Shown here: one piece after another, positions 54,707-64,000 of the stretch
How the letters are laid out: each line of letters starts with the position of its first letter
Numbering within the stretch: the stretch's first letter is position 1
Assembly: GCF_004127445.1 (NCBI RefSeq)
Contig: NZ_QEXM01000041.1
Coordinates: 248,001-312,000 of the forward strand
Source: Streptomyces alfalfae
GTDB lineage: Bacteria; Actinomycetota; Actinomycetes; Streptomycetales; Streptomycetaceae
Length of the DNA: 64,000 nt
Direction of reading: 5' to 3'
Translations under genes and position numbers: made by a program
Notes under the pieces: model-generated
The model's database searches: none
The model's input: only the letters and a program-made list of their open reading frames with translations
Told to the model about the DNA's origin: nothing

Positions 54707-56317
54707 ATGACCACCCTGCAGAGCGTCCCTGCCCTCGGGACGCATCCGGCTGGCGGCCTCAACCCGAGCCGCGCCGAGACCCGGGAGCAGCTTTCCAAGG
54801 CGACGTACGACCTCCTGGTGATCGGCGGCGGAATCCTGGGCATCTCCACCGCCTGGCATGCCGCGCAGTCGGGACTGCGGGTGGCCCTGGTGGACGCCGG
54901 CGACTTCGCCGGCGCCACCTCCTCCGCCTCCTCCAAGCTGCTCCACGGCGGCCTGCGCTACCTGCAGACCGGCGCGGTGAAGCTGGTGGCGGAGAACCAC
55001 TTCGAGCGCCGTGCGGTCTCCCGTCAGGTCGCCCCCCACCTGGCGAACCCGCTCACCTTCTACCTGCCGGTCTACAAGGGCGGCCCGCACGGCGCCGCCA
55101 AGCTCGGCGCGGGCGTGTTCGCCTACAGCGCGCTCTCCGCGTTCGGTGACGGCGTCGGGCACCTGCTCTCGCCGTCGAAGGCCGCGCAGGACGTGCCGGA
55201 GCTGCGCACCGACAACCTGAAGGCCGTCGCCGTCTACGGCGACGACCAGATGAACGACTCCCGCATGGCCCTGATGACGGTCCGCGCGGCCGTCGAGGCC
55301 GGCGCCGCCGTCCTCAACCACGCCGAGGTCACCGGGCTGCGCTTCACCAAGGGCCGGGTCACGGGCGCGGAGCTGAAGGACCGCATGAGCGGCGACGAGT
55401 TCGGCGTCGACGCGCGGCTCGTCCTGAACGCCACCGGCCCGTGGGTCGACCACCTGCGCAAGATGGAGAACCCGAACGCGGCGCCCTCCATCCGCCTCTC
55501 CAAGGGCGCGCACCTGGTCCTCAAGCGCACCGCCCCCTGGAAGGCCGCGCTGGCCACGCCGATCGACAAGTACCGCATCACCTTCGCCCTCCCCTGGGAG
55601 GACATGCTGCTGCTCGGCACGACCGACGAGGAGTTCGAGGGCGACCCGGCGGACGTCGGCGTCACCGAGGCCGACACCGCCCAGATCCTGGACGAGGCCG
55701 CGTTCTCCATCCGCGACCAGCAGCTGTCGCGCGACCTGATCACGTACTCGTTCGCGGGTCTGCGGGTGCTGCCCGGCGGCCCCGGCGACACCTCCAAGGC
55801 CAAGCGCGAGACGGTCGTCACCGAGGGCCCCGGCGGCATGCTGTCGGTCGCGGGCGGCAAGTGGACCACCTTCCGCCACATCGGCCGTACGGTGATGAAG
55901 AAGCTGGAGTCGCTGCCGGGCCACCCGCTCGGCGACGACTACGAGCCGATCTCGGAGCTGCCGAAGAAGCTGCCGCTGCCCGGCATCGCCAACCCGCGCG
56001 CCGTCGCCCACCGCCTCCTGGTGGACGGCCCGGCCCCCGGCCCGCGCATGGCCGCCGACACCGCCAAGCACCTGGCGACGCACTACGGCTCGCTCTCCTT
56101 CGACATCGCCCGCCTGGCGAACGAGAACCCGGAGCTCGCCGAGCGCGTCCACCCGGACGCCCCGGAGATCTGGGCGCAGGTCGTCTACGCCCGCGACAAC
56201 GAGTGGGCCGAGACGGCGGACGACGTGCTGCGCCGCCGCACCACGCTGACGATCCGGGGCCTGGCCACGGACGACGTGCGCGGCAAGGTCGAGGACCTGC
56301 TGGGCAAGAAGGCCTGA
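54707..56317 (+). CDS. glpD: Glycerol-3-phosphate dehydrogenase GlpD (FAD-dependent)
   Basis: 536 residues from ATG 54707, with GAGGAG inside the glpK tail. The FAD dinucleotide fold is LLVIGGGILGISTAWHAAQS, and the family motifs SSASSKLLHGGLRYLQTG and FALPWEDMLLLGTTDEEFEG are present; VLNATGPWVDHLRKM is also typical. The C-terminal cap (LRRRTTLTIRGLATDDVRGK) is complete. It is a membrane-associated enzyme that oxidises glycerol-3-phosphate to dihydroxyacetone phosphate and passes electrons to quinones. It is the last gene of the operon. Confidence 0.97.
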   Translation: MTTLQSVPALGTHPAGGLNPSRAETREQLSKATYDLLVIGGGILGISTAWHAAQSGLRVALVDAGDFAGATSSASSKLLHGGLRYLQTGAVKLVAENHFERRAVSRQVAPHLANPLTFYLPVYKGGPHGAAKLGAGVFAYSALSAFGDGVGHLLSPSKAAQDVPELRTDNLKAVAVYGDDQMNDSRMALMTVRAAVEAGAAVLNHAEVTGLRFTKGRVTGAELKDRMSGDEFGVDARLVLNATGPWVDHLRKMENPNAAPSIRLSKGAHLVLKRTAPWKAALATPIDKYRITFALPWEDMLLLGTTDEEFEGDPADVGVTEADTAQILDEAAFSIRDQQLSRDLITYSFAGLRVLPGGPGDTSKAKRETVVTEGPGGMLSVAGGKWTTFRHIGRTVMKKLESLPGHPLGDDYEPISELPKKLPLPGIANPRAVAHRLLVDGPAPGPRMAADTAKHLATHYGSLSFDIARLANENPELAERVHPDAPEIWAQVVYARDNEWAETADDVLRRRTTLTIRGLATDDVRGKVEDLLGKKA

Positions 56318-56344
56318 GCACGCAGCGGCTCACCTGAAGCGGCC

Positions 56345-56383
56345 GGGTAAGGGGCGGTTCCCATGGGGGGCCGCCCCTTACCC
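56345..56383. terminator. Terminator of the glycerol operon
   Basis: GGGTAAGGGGCGG pairs perfectly with CCGCCCCTTACCC; the 13-base loop can form a further CCC/GGG pair. It starts 28 bases after the glpD stop. Confidence 0.9.
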
Positions 56384-56411
56384 GTGCCCGGGGCTGCGTA
56401 CGATCGCCGGC

Positions 56412-57215
56412 GTGACTTCTTCCGTGCCGTCGCCCTCCGGGGCCCAGCCCATCACCCGCGTGCCGCGCACCGGGCTGCCCGCCCGGGCGGTCGTGGTCGG
56501 TGACCCCGGCCGCGCCGAGGCCGTCGCCGCGCTCCTCGCCGACGCGAAGGAGGTGTCGTACCACCGCGAGTACCGCACCTTCACCGGCGACTGGCAGGGC
56601 ACCCCCGTCGTCGTCTCCTCGCACGGCGTCGGCGCGCCCGGCGCCCTGCTGCTCTTCCAGGAGCTGGCCGCGGCCGGCGTCCACACCTTCGTGCGGCTCG
56701 GCACGGCGGGCGCCATCAGGGCAGGCATCCGCGACGGCGACCTGGTCATCGCGGACGCGGCGGTGCGCGACGACGGCGTGAGCCGGCAGCTCATCCCCGC
56801 GGAGTACCCGGCGTTCGCCGCTCCGGAGGCGGTCATCGCGCTCCAGCGGGCCGCGCGGGCGGCCGACGCCCCCTACCACCGGGGGGTGGTGTGGACGCGG
56901 GCCGCGTTCCAGCCCGGCTTCCTGCCGCTGCCCGGCGAGGCGTACGCGCGGGCGGGCGTCGCGGCCATCGAGATGGAGCTCTCGGCGCTGTACGTCTTCG
57001 CCTCCACGCACGGCCTGACCGCGGGCGGCGCGCTGGTGGTGGACGGCGCGAACGCGGACGAGCTGGTCGACGACGAGGCTCCGCTCTCCTCCGGCGGCTA
57101 CGACCCGCACCGCGACGTGGTCGCCGCCGGGGTCGACCGGGGCGCCCGCGTAGCCTTGGACGCGCTGCGCCTCCTGGTCCCGGCCCAGGGCACCGGACGA
57201 GCGCGGCGACCGTAG
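56412..57215 (+). CDS. Nucleoside phosphorylase (uridine phosphorylase-like)
   Basis: 267 residues from GTG 56412. No ribosome site is present, but TACGAT lies seven bases upstream, so a leaderless mRNA is likely. The PNP_UDP_1 fold is shown by VVVGDPGRAEAVAALLADAK (phosphate-binding GDPxR), FVRLGTAGAIRAGIRDGDLV and IEMELSALYVFASTHGLTAG (the E-M-E ribose site). Such enzymes split nucleosides with phosphate. It is followed at 23 bases by an amidohydrolase gene. That fits salvage or breakdown of a modified nucleoside; the base is unknown. Confidence 0.88.
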   Translation: MTSSVPSPSGAQPITRVPRTGLPARAVVVGDPGRAEAVAALLADAKEVSYHREYRTFTGDWQGTPVVVSSHGVGAPGALLLFQELAAAGVHTFVRLGTAGAIRAGIRDGDLVIADAAVRDDGVSRQLIPAEYPAFAAPEAVIALQRAARAADAPYHRGVVWTRAAFQPGFLPLPGEAYARAGVAAIEMELSALYVFASTHGLTAGGALVVDGANADELVDDEAPLSSGGYDPHRDVVAAGVDRGARVALDALRLLVPAQGTGRARRP

Positions 57216-57237
57216 CGACCAGGGAGAAGCGGAATCG

Positions 57238-58595
57238 ATGCCCCACACTGACCTGCCGGCCCAGGACCGCGGCGGCTCCAGGGATCTCGACCTGCTGGTG
57301 CACGGCGGCGACGTCCTGACCGTCGACGCCGCGGGCACCGCCGTGCCGGACGGCGCGGTGGCCGTGCGCGCCGGACGGATCGTGGAGGTCGGCCCCGCCG
57401 AGCGGCTGCGCGCCACGTACGACGCCGCGCGGGAGATCGACGCCCGGGGCTGTCTGGTGCTGCCGGGTCTGATCAACACGCACACGCACCTCGCGATGAA
57501 CCTGCTGCGCGGCATCGCCGACGACCTGACCCTCCAGGGCTTCCTGGCCCGCGTCATCCCGCGCGAGGCCGAGGTCCTCTCCCCCGGGACGGTGGCGACC
57601 GCGCTGCGGGGCGCCATCGCCGAGTCGGTGCGCGGCGGGGTCACGGCGGCCCTCGACATGTACTGGTTCCACGAGGCGGCCGACGCCGTGGCGCGGGAGG
57701 CCGGATGGCGGCTGCTGAGCGGGCCCACGTTCATGGACGTGCCGGGACCGCCCGACGGACGCCCCTACGCCGAGCGGATGGCCTGGGCGAGCGCGTACCT
57801 GAAGGACCGCGACCCGGTCGCGGGCACCCGGCCCGTGGTCTTCGCGCACTCCGCGTACACGCTGGGCCCCGAGCAGCTCACCGAGATCGCCGCGCTGGCC
57901 GGGGAGCACGGCGCGCTGCTGCACCTGCACGCGTCCGAGAACGCGGGCGAGGTGGCCACGGTCGTCGAACAGCATGGCATGCGCCCGGTGGAGCTGCTCG
58001 ACTCACTCGGCGTGCTCGGCCCCGACACGCTGCTCGCGCACGCCGTCGACCTCACCGACGCGGAGATCGCGACGCTGGCCCGCACGGGCACGGCCGTCGC
58101 GCACTGCCCGGTGTCGAACCTGAAGCTGGGCTGCGGCATCGCGCGCGTGCCCGACCTGCTCGCGGCGGGCGTCACGGTCGGCCTCGGCACGGACGGCGCC
58201 GTGAGCTCCAACACCCTCGACGTGCTCGGCGCGGTGAAGATGGCCGCGCTGGTGCACAAGGCGGGCGGCGACCCCACGGCGGTCGGCGCCGAGCAGGCCG
58301 TGCGGATGGCCACCATCGAGGCGGCGCGGGCGCTCGGCCTCGGCGACCGGCTCGGGTCCCTGGAGACGGGCAAGCGGGCCGACCTGATCGTCGTCGACCT
58401 CGGCCGCCCGCACCTCGCGCCCCGGCACGACCCGTGGTCGACGCTGGCGTACGCCGCGGCGGCCGGTGACGTGCGGGACACTGTGGTGGACGGGCGCGTG
58501 CTGATGCGGGACCGCGTTCTGCGCACCCTCGACGAGAGCGCCGTCCTGCGGGAGCTGACCGCCGTCGCGGGCGCCCACCAGGAGGCGAGCACGGC

Positions 58596-58599
<4 letters not shown>
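57238..58599 (+). CDS. Metal-dependent amidohydrolase (ATZ/TRZ, SAH- or 8-oxoguanine-deaminase-like)
   Basis: 453 residues from ATG 57238, with AGGGAG upstream. The metal ligands are in GLINTHTHLAMNLLRG (H-x-H), LHLHASENAGEVATV (His), LLAHAVDLTD (His) and VGLGTDGAVSSNTLDV (Asp). The flanking composite sandwich (LLVHGGDVLTVDAAGTAVPD and RADLIVVDLGRPHLAP) is also present. This subgroup includes deaminases of purines, S-adenosylhomocysteine and triazines. It overlaps the next gene by ATGA. With the phosphorylase it may deaminate the base or nucleoside; the true substrate is not known. Confidence 0.9.
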
Positions 58600-59217
<618 letters not shown>

Positions 59218-59225
<8 letters not shown>

Positions 59226-59997
59226 CATCCCGTACGACGAGAACGGTTCTCCGCGAGGGGCGGCGGGCTTCGTGCCGCCGACGCGTTTCGCCGTGCCCGG
59301 CCGGATCGCCGTGAGCGAGCGTGCCGCGAGCCTGTGGCAGCGGGCGCTGATCACGGGCGTCCGCGGGGAGACCCCGCGCGCGTCGACGTTCCGGCTCAAG
59401 GTGCCCGAGTGGGAGGGCCATCTGCCGGGGCAGCACCTGATGCTGCGGCTCACGGCGGCGGACGGCTACGTCGCCCAGCGGCACTACTCCATCGCCTCCG
59501 CGCCGGACGACAGCGGCGAGATCGAGCTGACCCTCGACCATGTGATCGACGGCGAGGTGTCGGGGCACCTGCACGAGGTCGCCCGGGTCGGTGACACCGT
59601 GGAGGTGCGCGGCCCGCTGTCCGGCTTCTTCGCCTGGCCCGGCGACCGGCCCGCGCTGCTGCTCGGGGCCGGTTCCGGTGTCGTGCCGCTGATGTCGATG
59701 GTGCGCCACCACCGCCGCGCGGGGCTCGCCCTGCCGCTGCGCCTCGTCGTCTCGGCCCGCACGCGCGAGGACCTGATCTACGCCGACGAGTACGGCGAGG
59801 AGACCACCGTCGTCCTGACCCGCGCCGAGGGGCGGCTGAACGCGGGCCATCTGGCGCCGTTCCTGGGGGCGGGGCGGCCCGAGGGCGGCTGGGAGGCGTA
59901 CGTCTGCGGCTCCAACGGGTTCGCCGAGCACGCCTCGCGCCTCCTGGTGGAGGGCGGCCAGCCCGTGGACCGGATCAGGATCGAGCGCTTCGGCTGA
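59218..59997 (+). CDS. FAD/NAD(P)-binding ferredoxin-reductase-type oxidoreductase
   Basis: 259 residues from GTG 59218, overlapping the Mo-enzyme gene by 8 bases. The flavin barrel has LPGQHLMLRLTAADGYVAQR and RHYSIASAPD (the R-x-Y-S motif), and the nucleotide domain has LLLGAGSGVVPLMSMVRHHR and YVCGSNGFAEHASRLLV. There is no 2Fe-2S domain. It probably links NAD(P)H to the molybdopterin enzyme before it. The pair is found together in many actinobacteria (recalled). Confidence 0.92.
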
Positions 59998-60041
59998 ACT
60001 CCCGTGCGCCACGGCGGTCGTGAGGGCCATAATCGCCTGAT

Positions 60042-60052
60042 ACATCGGATGT
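60042..60052. promoter_or_regulatory. Candidate GntR/FadR operator
   Basis: ACATC-G-GATGT is a perfect 11-base dyad 38 bases before the FadR-type gene and 45 bases after the reductase gene. Size and symmetry fit FadR-subfamily sites; autoregulation is the simplest reading. Confidence 0.55.
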
Positions 60053-60089
60053 CTGATCCGGCCCTTTTGACTGTTGAGGCGAGGTCCCC

Positions 60090-60761
60090 ATGGCTGTCAC
60101 CGACGAGGCCATCGAGAAGATCAAGGGAATGATCGTCTCGGGCGCCCTGCGCCCCGGGGACCGGCTGCCCAAGGAGAGCGAACTCGCCGCCGACCTCGGC
60201 CTGTCGCGCAACTCCCTGCGCGAGGCGGTCCGCGCCCTCTCGCTCATCCGCATCCTCGACGTGCGCCAGGGCGACGGCACCTACGTCACCAGCCTCGACC
60301 CGCAACTCCTCCTCGAGGCCCTGAGCTTCGTCGTGGACTTCCACCGCGACGACACGGTGCTCGAGTTCCTCGCGGTGCGCCGCATCCTCGAACCCGCGGC
60401 CACCGCCATGGCCTGCGCGCACATCACCGAGGACGAACTGGACGAGCTGAGCGACCAGTTGGACGCCCTGGGCAGCGCCCCTTCCGTGGAGGAGCTGGTC
60501 GCCTGCGACCTGGAGTTCCACCGCGGCATCGTCAAGGCCTCCGGCAACTCCGTGCTGTGCTCCCTGCTCGACGGGCTCTCCGGGCCGACGACGCGGGCCC
60601 GCGTCTGGCGCGGCCTGACCCAGAAGGACGCCGTCAGCCGCACGCTGCGCGAACACCGCGCGATCCTCACGGCGCTGCGCGACCGCGACGCGGAGGCGGC
60701 CCGGTCGTGGGCGACGGCGCACATCGCGAGCGTCGAGCAGTGGCTGCGCTCCACGCTGTGA
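60090..60761 (+). CDS. GntR-family (FadR subfamily) transcriptional regulator
   Basis: 223 residues from ATG 60090, with GAGG upstream. The winged helix is AIEKIKGMIVSGALRPGDRL, then SELAADLGLSRNSLREAVRA and RQGDGTYV. The C-terminal FCD domain is all-helical with VRRILEPAATAMACAHI, CDLEFHRGIVKASGNSVLC and REHRAILTALRDRDAEAARS, with His and Asp placed to bind a metal and an organic acid. It may regulate the upstream metabolic cluster, but that is inferred from position only. Confidence 0.92.
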   Translation: MAVTDEAIEKIKGMIVSGALRPGDRLPKESELAADLGLSRNSLREAVRALSLIRILDVRQGDGTYVTSLDPQLLLEALSFVVDFHRDDTVLEFLAVRRILEPAATAMACAHITEDELDELSDQLDALGSAPSVEELVACDLEFHRGIVKASGNSVLCSLLDGLSGPTTRARVWRGLTQKDAVSRTLREHRAILTALRDRDAEAARSWATAHIASVEQWLRSTL

Positions 60762-60936
60762 CACCGGCGCGCGGCCCCGGGCGGCGGCGCCCGTTCCGGC
60801 CCGTGCGAACCGGCTGTTTCCCGCCGCCGCGCGTGGGCAGTGATCACGCACTCCCCCACACGAGGGGGCTGCGTCGGGCGCCCGCCGAAGCCGTAAGGTT
60901 GTGGCGTACGCAAGGGAACATCGGAAGGAGGCCTGG

Positions 60937-61971
60937 GTGATCGAGCTCGAGGGGGTTCCCGAGCTGGTCGACCCGGTCATGGTGGCCGCGTTCGAGGGCT
61001 GGAACGACGCCGGCGACGCCGCCTCCGCCGCGGTCGCGCATCTCGACAAGGAGTGGAAGGGCGAGGTCTTCGCGGCGCTGGACGCCGAGGACTACTACGA
61101 CTTCCAGGTCAACCGCCCGACCGTCTGGCTCGACGACGGTGTCCGCAAGGTCACCTGGCCGACGACCCGGCTCTCCGTGGTCCGCGTGGGCGGCGACAAG
61201 CCCCGTGACCTCGTCCTGGTCCGGGGCATCGAACCGTCGATGCGCTGGCGGTCGTTCTGCAACGAGATCCTCGGCTTCGCGCACGAACTGGGCGTGGAGC
61301 TCGTGGTGATCATGGGCGCGCTGCTCGGCGACACCCCGCACACCCGGCCCGTCCCGGTCAGCGGCGTGACGTCCGACCCCGACCTGGCGCGCACCATGGC
61401 CCTGGAGGAGACGAAGTACGAGGGCCCGACGGGCATCGTCGGCATCCTCCAGGAGGCGTGCACGCACGCGGGCGTCCCGGCCGTCAGCCTCTGGGCCGCC
61501 GTCCCGCACTACGTCTCGCAGCCGCCGAACCCGAAGGCCACGCTCGCGCTGCTCAACCGCCTGGAGGACCTGATCGGCCTGCGCATCCCGCTGGGCGAGC
61601 TGACCGAGGACGCCCGCGCCTGGCAGCTCGGCGTGGACCAACTGGCCGCCGAGGACAGCGAGGTCGCGGAGTACGTGCAGTCCCTGGAGGAGGCGCGGGA
61701 CACCGCCGAGCTCCCGGAGGCGTCGGGCGAGGCCATCGCCCGCGAGTTCGAGCGCTATCTGCGGCGTCGCGACGGCGGCCCCGGGCAGGGCGGCACGCAC
61801 GCGACGGACGGTGAGGGCGCGGCCTATCTGCGCGACGCCCCCAGCGACCGCACCCGCCCGCCGAAGCCCAAGCCGACCCAGCGCCCCGGCCAGGGCGCGG
61901 AGGGCGAGGACGAGGGCGGCGACGACGCTTCCGGACCGCCCGAATCATCCGGTGATTCCTCGGACGGCTGA
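60937..61971 (+). CDS. PAC2-family protein (proteasome-assembly-chaperone-like)
   Basis: 344 residues from GTG 60937, with GGAAGGAGG five bases upstream. The PAC2 fold is evident: VMVAAFEGWNDAGDAASAAV, VVRVGGDKPRDLVLVRGIEP, ELVVIMGALLGDTPHTRPVP and PTGIVGILQEACTHAGVPAV. About 50 disordered residues (Pro, Lys, Asp, Ser) form the C-terminus. The eukaryotic PAC2 relative helps assemble 20S proteasomes, and archaeal/actinobacterial homologues are suggested to do likewise, but that is not shown. A proteasome operon is in this window, though 22 kb away. A terminator follows. Confidence 0.93.
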   Translation: MIELEGVPELVDPVMVAAFEGWNDAGDAASAAVAHLDKEWKGEVFAALDAEDYYDFQVNRPTVWLDDGVRKVTWPTTRLSVVRVGGDKPRDLVLVRGIEPSMRWRSFCNEILGFAHELGVELVVIMGALLGDTPHTRPVPVSGVTSDPDLARTMALEETKYEGPTGIVGILQEACTHAGVPAVSLWAAVPHYVSQPPNPKATLALLNRLEDLIGLRIPLGELTEDARAWQLGVDQLAAEDSEVAEYVQSLEEARDTAELPEASGEAIAREFERYLRRRDGGPGQGGTHATDGEGAAYLRDAPSDRTRPPKPKPTQRPGQGAEGEDEGGDDASGPPESSGDSSDG

Positions 61972-61988
61972 GCGTTCTCCGTGTGCAC

Positions 61989-62022
61989 GAAGGGGTGGCA
62001 CCCGCGCGGGTGCCACCCCTTC
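61989..62022. terminator. Terminator between PAC2 and mshC
   Basis: A 34-base perfect palindrome with 17-bp arms (GAAGGGGTGGCACCCGC and its complement) without a fixed loop. It lies between two convergent genes and can stop transcription from both sides. Confidence 0.92.
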
Positions 62023-62054
62023 GGCGATGAGAGAGCCGTGCCTCGTGGGCGCGG

Positions 62055-63284
62055 CTACAGGGCCACGCCGAGCAGCGCGTCGACGGCCCGGGAGACCACA
62101 CCCGGAGCGCCCTCGTCCGTACCGCCCGAGGCGGCCTGGTCGGCCGCCCAGCGGTCCACGGCGGCCAGCGCCGTCGGGGAGTCCAGGTCGTGGGAGAGGG
62201 CCTCGCGCAGCTCCTCGACGAGCGCGTCGGCGGGCGGCCCGTCGGGACGGGACACGGCCGCGCGCCACCGTCCGAGCCGCTCCACGGCCTCGTCGAGGAC
62301 CGCGTCCGTCCACTCCCAGTCCGCGCGGTAGTGGCGCGAGAGCAGGGCGAGGCGGATGGCGGCCGGGTCGACGCCGGCGTACCGCAGCTTCGAGACGAAG
62401 ACGAGGTTGCCCTTGGACTTGGACATCTTGGCGCCGTCCAGGCCGACCATGCCGGCGTGCACGTAGGCCTTGGCGAAGGGGTATTCGCCGGTCAGGGCCT
62501 GCGCGTGCGAGGCGCCCATCTCGTGGTGCGGGAAGGCGAGGTCCGAGCCGCCGCCCTGCACGTCGAAGCCCATGCCCAGGTGGTCGAGGGCGATGGCCAC
62601 GCACTCGATGTGCCAGCCGGGGCGACCGCGGCCGAGGCTGCCGCCGTCCCAGCTCGGCTCGCCCTCGCGGGCCGCCATCCAGAGCATCGGGTCGAGCGGG
62701 TTCTTCTTGCCGGGGCGCTCGGGGTCGCCGCCGCGCTCGGCGGAGAGCAGCTTCATGGCGGCGGCGTCGAGCCCGGACACCTCCCCGAAGTGGCTGTCGG
62801 ACTCCACGGAGAAGTAGACGTCGCCCTGGAGTTCGTAGGCGGCGCCCATGTCCCTGAGCCGTTCGACGAGCGGCACGATGCCGGGTATCGCCTCGACGGC
62901 TCCGATGTAGTGCTGCGGCGGCAGCAGCCGCAGCGCGGTCATGTCCTCACGGAACAGGGCGGTCTCGCCCTCGGCGAGCTCGACCCAGTCCTTTCCGTCG
63001 CGGTTGGCGCGTTCCAGGAGCGGGTCGTCCACGTCGGTCACGTTCTGGACGTAGTGAACCTGCCGCTTGGTGTCGAGCCACACGCGCTGCACGAGGTCGA
63101 ACGCGTTGTAGGTCGCCGCGTGACCCATGTGGGTCGCGTCGTACGGAGTGATGCCGCAGACGTAGATACGGGCGACGGGACCGGGGTCGAGGGTGACGAG
63201 TCCACCGGTCGCGGTGTCGTGGATCCGGAGGTCGCGGCCCTTGCCGGGAAGGACGGGGACCTCAGAAGCGGGCCAGGCATGCAT
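62055..63284 (-). CDS. mshC: Mycothiol cysteine ligase MshC
   Basis: 409 residues from ATG 63284. It is a cysteinyl-tRNA-synthetase paralogue: YVCGITPYDATHMGHAATYN with the HIGH-like HMGH and zinc Cys, VTDVDDPLLERANRDGKDW, GGSDLAFPHHEMGASHAQAL and KMSKSKGN. The C-terminal tRNA-binding part of true CysRS is missing, which distinguishes MshC. It joins cysteine to GlcN-inositol with ATP in mycothiol synthesis. The adjacent SCO1664-type gene is the usual actinobacterial neighbour. Its ribosome site is weak (AAGGC). Confidence 0.97.
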   Translation of the reverse strand: MHAWPASEVPVLPGKGRDLRIHDTATGGLVTLDPGPVARIYVCGITPYDATHMGHAATYNAFDLVQRVWLDTKRQVHYVQNVTDVDDPLLERANRDGKDWVELAEGETALFREDMTALRLLPPQHYIGAVEAIPGIVPLVERLRDMGAAYELQGDVYFSVESDSHFGEVSGLDAAAMKLLSAERGGDPERPGKKNPLDPMLWMAAREGEPSWDGGSLGRGRPGWHIECVAIALDHLGMGFDVQGGGSDLAFPHHEMGASHAQALTGEYPFAKAYVHAGMVGLDGAKMSKSKGNLVFVSKLRYAGVDPAAIRLALLSRHYRADWEWTDAVLDEAVERLGRWRAAVSRPDGPPADALVEELREALSHDLDSPTALAAVDRWAADQAASGGTDEGAPGVVSRAVDALLGVAL

Positions 63285-63423
63285 GCCTTGAGCCTAACCG
63301 GACGGAGCGTCCGTATACGAGTGGGGATCAAGGAATAGGTCGTCCGGCCGGGAACGGACCCCGGCGGACGGCACGCAGGGGCCCGGACCGGAGGCCTCCG
63401 AGCGGCGGCCTCGGCACGCTGCC

Positions 63424-64000
63424 TCAGACCGGCGGCCACGGGATCGCGGGCCACTCCCCCGACGGCTCCGGATGGCGCCCGGACTCCAGCAGGGCCGCCA
63501 CCCGCGCGCGCAGCGCCTCGGTCTCCGCCGCGGTGATGAGCGCGGCGAGCCGTTCGGCGAGGGCGGCGCCCTCCTTGAGGGCGTCCTTGAGGCCCCGCAG
63601 GACCTCGGCGGCCTCACCGGTCAGGGGCTCGCCCGCCCAGCCCCACAGGAGCGTCCGCAGCTTGTCGTCGGCGTTGAAGGTGACGCCGTGGTCGATGCCG
63701 TAGAGACGGCCGCCGGCGGTCAGCAGGTGGCCGCCCTTGCGGTCACCGTTGTTGATGACGGCGTCGAGCACCGCGAGCCGCCGCAGCCTGGCGTCGTCGG
63801 CGTGCACGAGCAGCGCGGTGCGGTCCTCGTCCACCTGGGCGCGGCCGACCGCCTTCCAGCCGTCCTCCGGCTCGTCGCCGTCGACCAGGGCGAGCAGCGC
63901 CTCGTCCCCGGAGTCCTCGATCCAGAGCTGGCACATGCCCTCGCCGTAGGGCCCGTCGCGCAGCACGGTGGGCGGCACGAGGTCCCAGCCGGTGGTCCGC
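63424..64000 (-). CDS. SCO1664-family protein, PI3/4-kinase-like (start outside window)
   Basis: The last 192 codons are present; reading continues open to the window edge (RTTGWDLVPPTVLRDGPYGE). Recognisable segments are MCQLWIEDSGDEALLALVDG, LAVLDAVINNGDRKGGHLL and GRLYGIDHGVTFNADDKLRT. The patterns N-x-D-R-K and I-D-H-G-x-x-F resemble the catalytic and metal loops of phosphatidylinositol 3/4-kinase-like enzymes, as noted for this family. It lies next to mshC in many actinobacteria, and its role is unknown. Confidence 0.88.
   Translation of the reverse strand, partial: RTTGWDLVPPTVLRDGPYGEGMCQLWIEDSGDEALLALVDGDEPEDGWKAVGRAQVDEDRTALLVHADDARLRRLAVLDAVINNGDRKGGHLLTAGGRLYGIDHGVTFNADDKLRTLLWGWAGEPLTGEAAEVLRGLKDALKEGAALAERLAALITAAETEALRARVAALLESGRHPEPSGEWPAIPWPPV

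Overview
This window is core chromosome of a Streptomyces, very probably close in layout to the Streptomyces coelicolor SCO1614-SCO1664 interval (that correspondence is recalled, not searched). The evidence is very high GC with strong third-position bias, GTG and TTG starts, actinobacterial Pup-proteasome genes, mycothiol synthesis (mshC), a conservon (cvn) signalling operon with its P450, an iron box of the DmdR type and the gylR-glycerol operon. I see no tRNA, rRNA, insertion sequence, phage gene or CRISPR array.

Left part (1-19 kb): the end of an amino-acid/ethanolamine-type permease and a class-I amidotransferase hydrolase; a small-molecule kinase; a LysR regulator divergent from a TDT-family transporter; an XRE-cupin regulator coupled to a cytosolic BtuF-like metal receptor; a secreted protein; a glycine-betaine-type ABC transporter whose permease carries two tandem binding domains; a 5'-3' exonuclease-like protein; an iron-box-controlled siderophore-interacting reductase; an acetyltransferase; an RluA-type pseudouridine synthase; and the cvn9-like operon ending in a P450 that lacks the ExxR arginine.

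Central part (19-39 kb): an almost continuous minus-strand block for protein and RNA quality control. It holds helY, a diacylglycerol-kinase-like gene, tatC, tatA, two small proteins, pafC, pafB, two FKBP isomerases, pafA, then (after an MFS transporter and a divergent LacI regulator) prcA, prcB, a degraded endonuclease VII-like gene, pup, dop and arc. Dop activates Pup, PafA attaches it to substrates, and ARC feeds pupylated proteins to the PrcBA proteasome. PafB and PafC are WYL regulators.

Right part (39-64 kb): a small ferredoxin, a secreted protein, trmI, a site-2 protease with CBS domains and a long low-complexity N-terminus, a RecB-type Fe-S nuclease, an orphan LuxR response regulator, an orphan peptide-type binding lipoprotein, a HAD phosphatase and metH. 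The gylR regulator precedes glpF-glpK-glpD (glycerol uptake, phosphorylation and oxidation), with matching GylR-like operators before both units. A tight cluster follows: nucleoside phosphorylase, amidohydrolase, molybdopterin oxidoreductase and flavin reductase, then a FadR-type regulator. The window closes with a PAC2 protein, mshC and the start of a SCO1664-family gene.

Most transcription units end in perfect or near-perfect hairpins, which are listed. No wholly new multi-gene system is evident. The best candidates for follow-up are the Mo-oxidoreductase/amidohydrolase cluster, the ExxR-less P450 with a proline-rich tail, the double-receptor ABC transporter and the decayed nuclease inside the proteasome operon.
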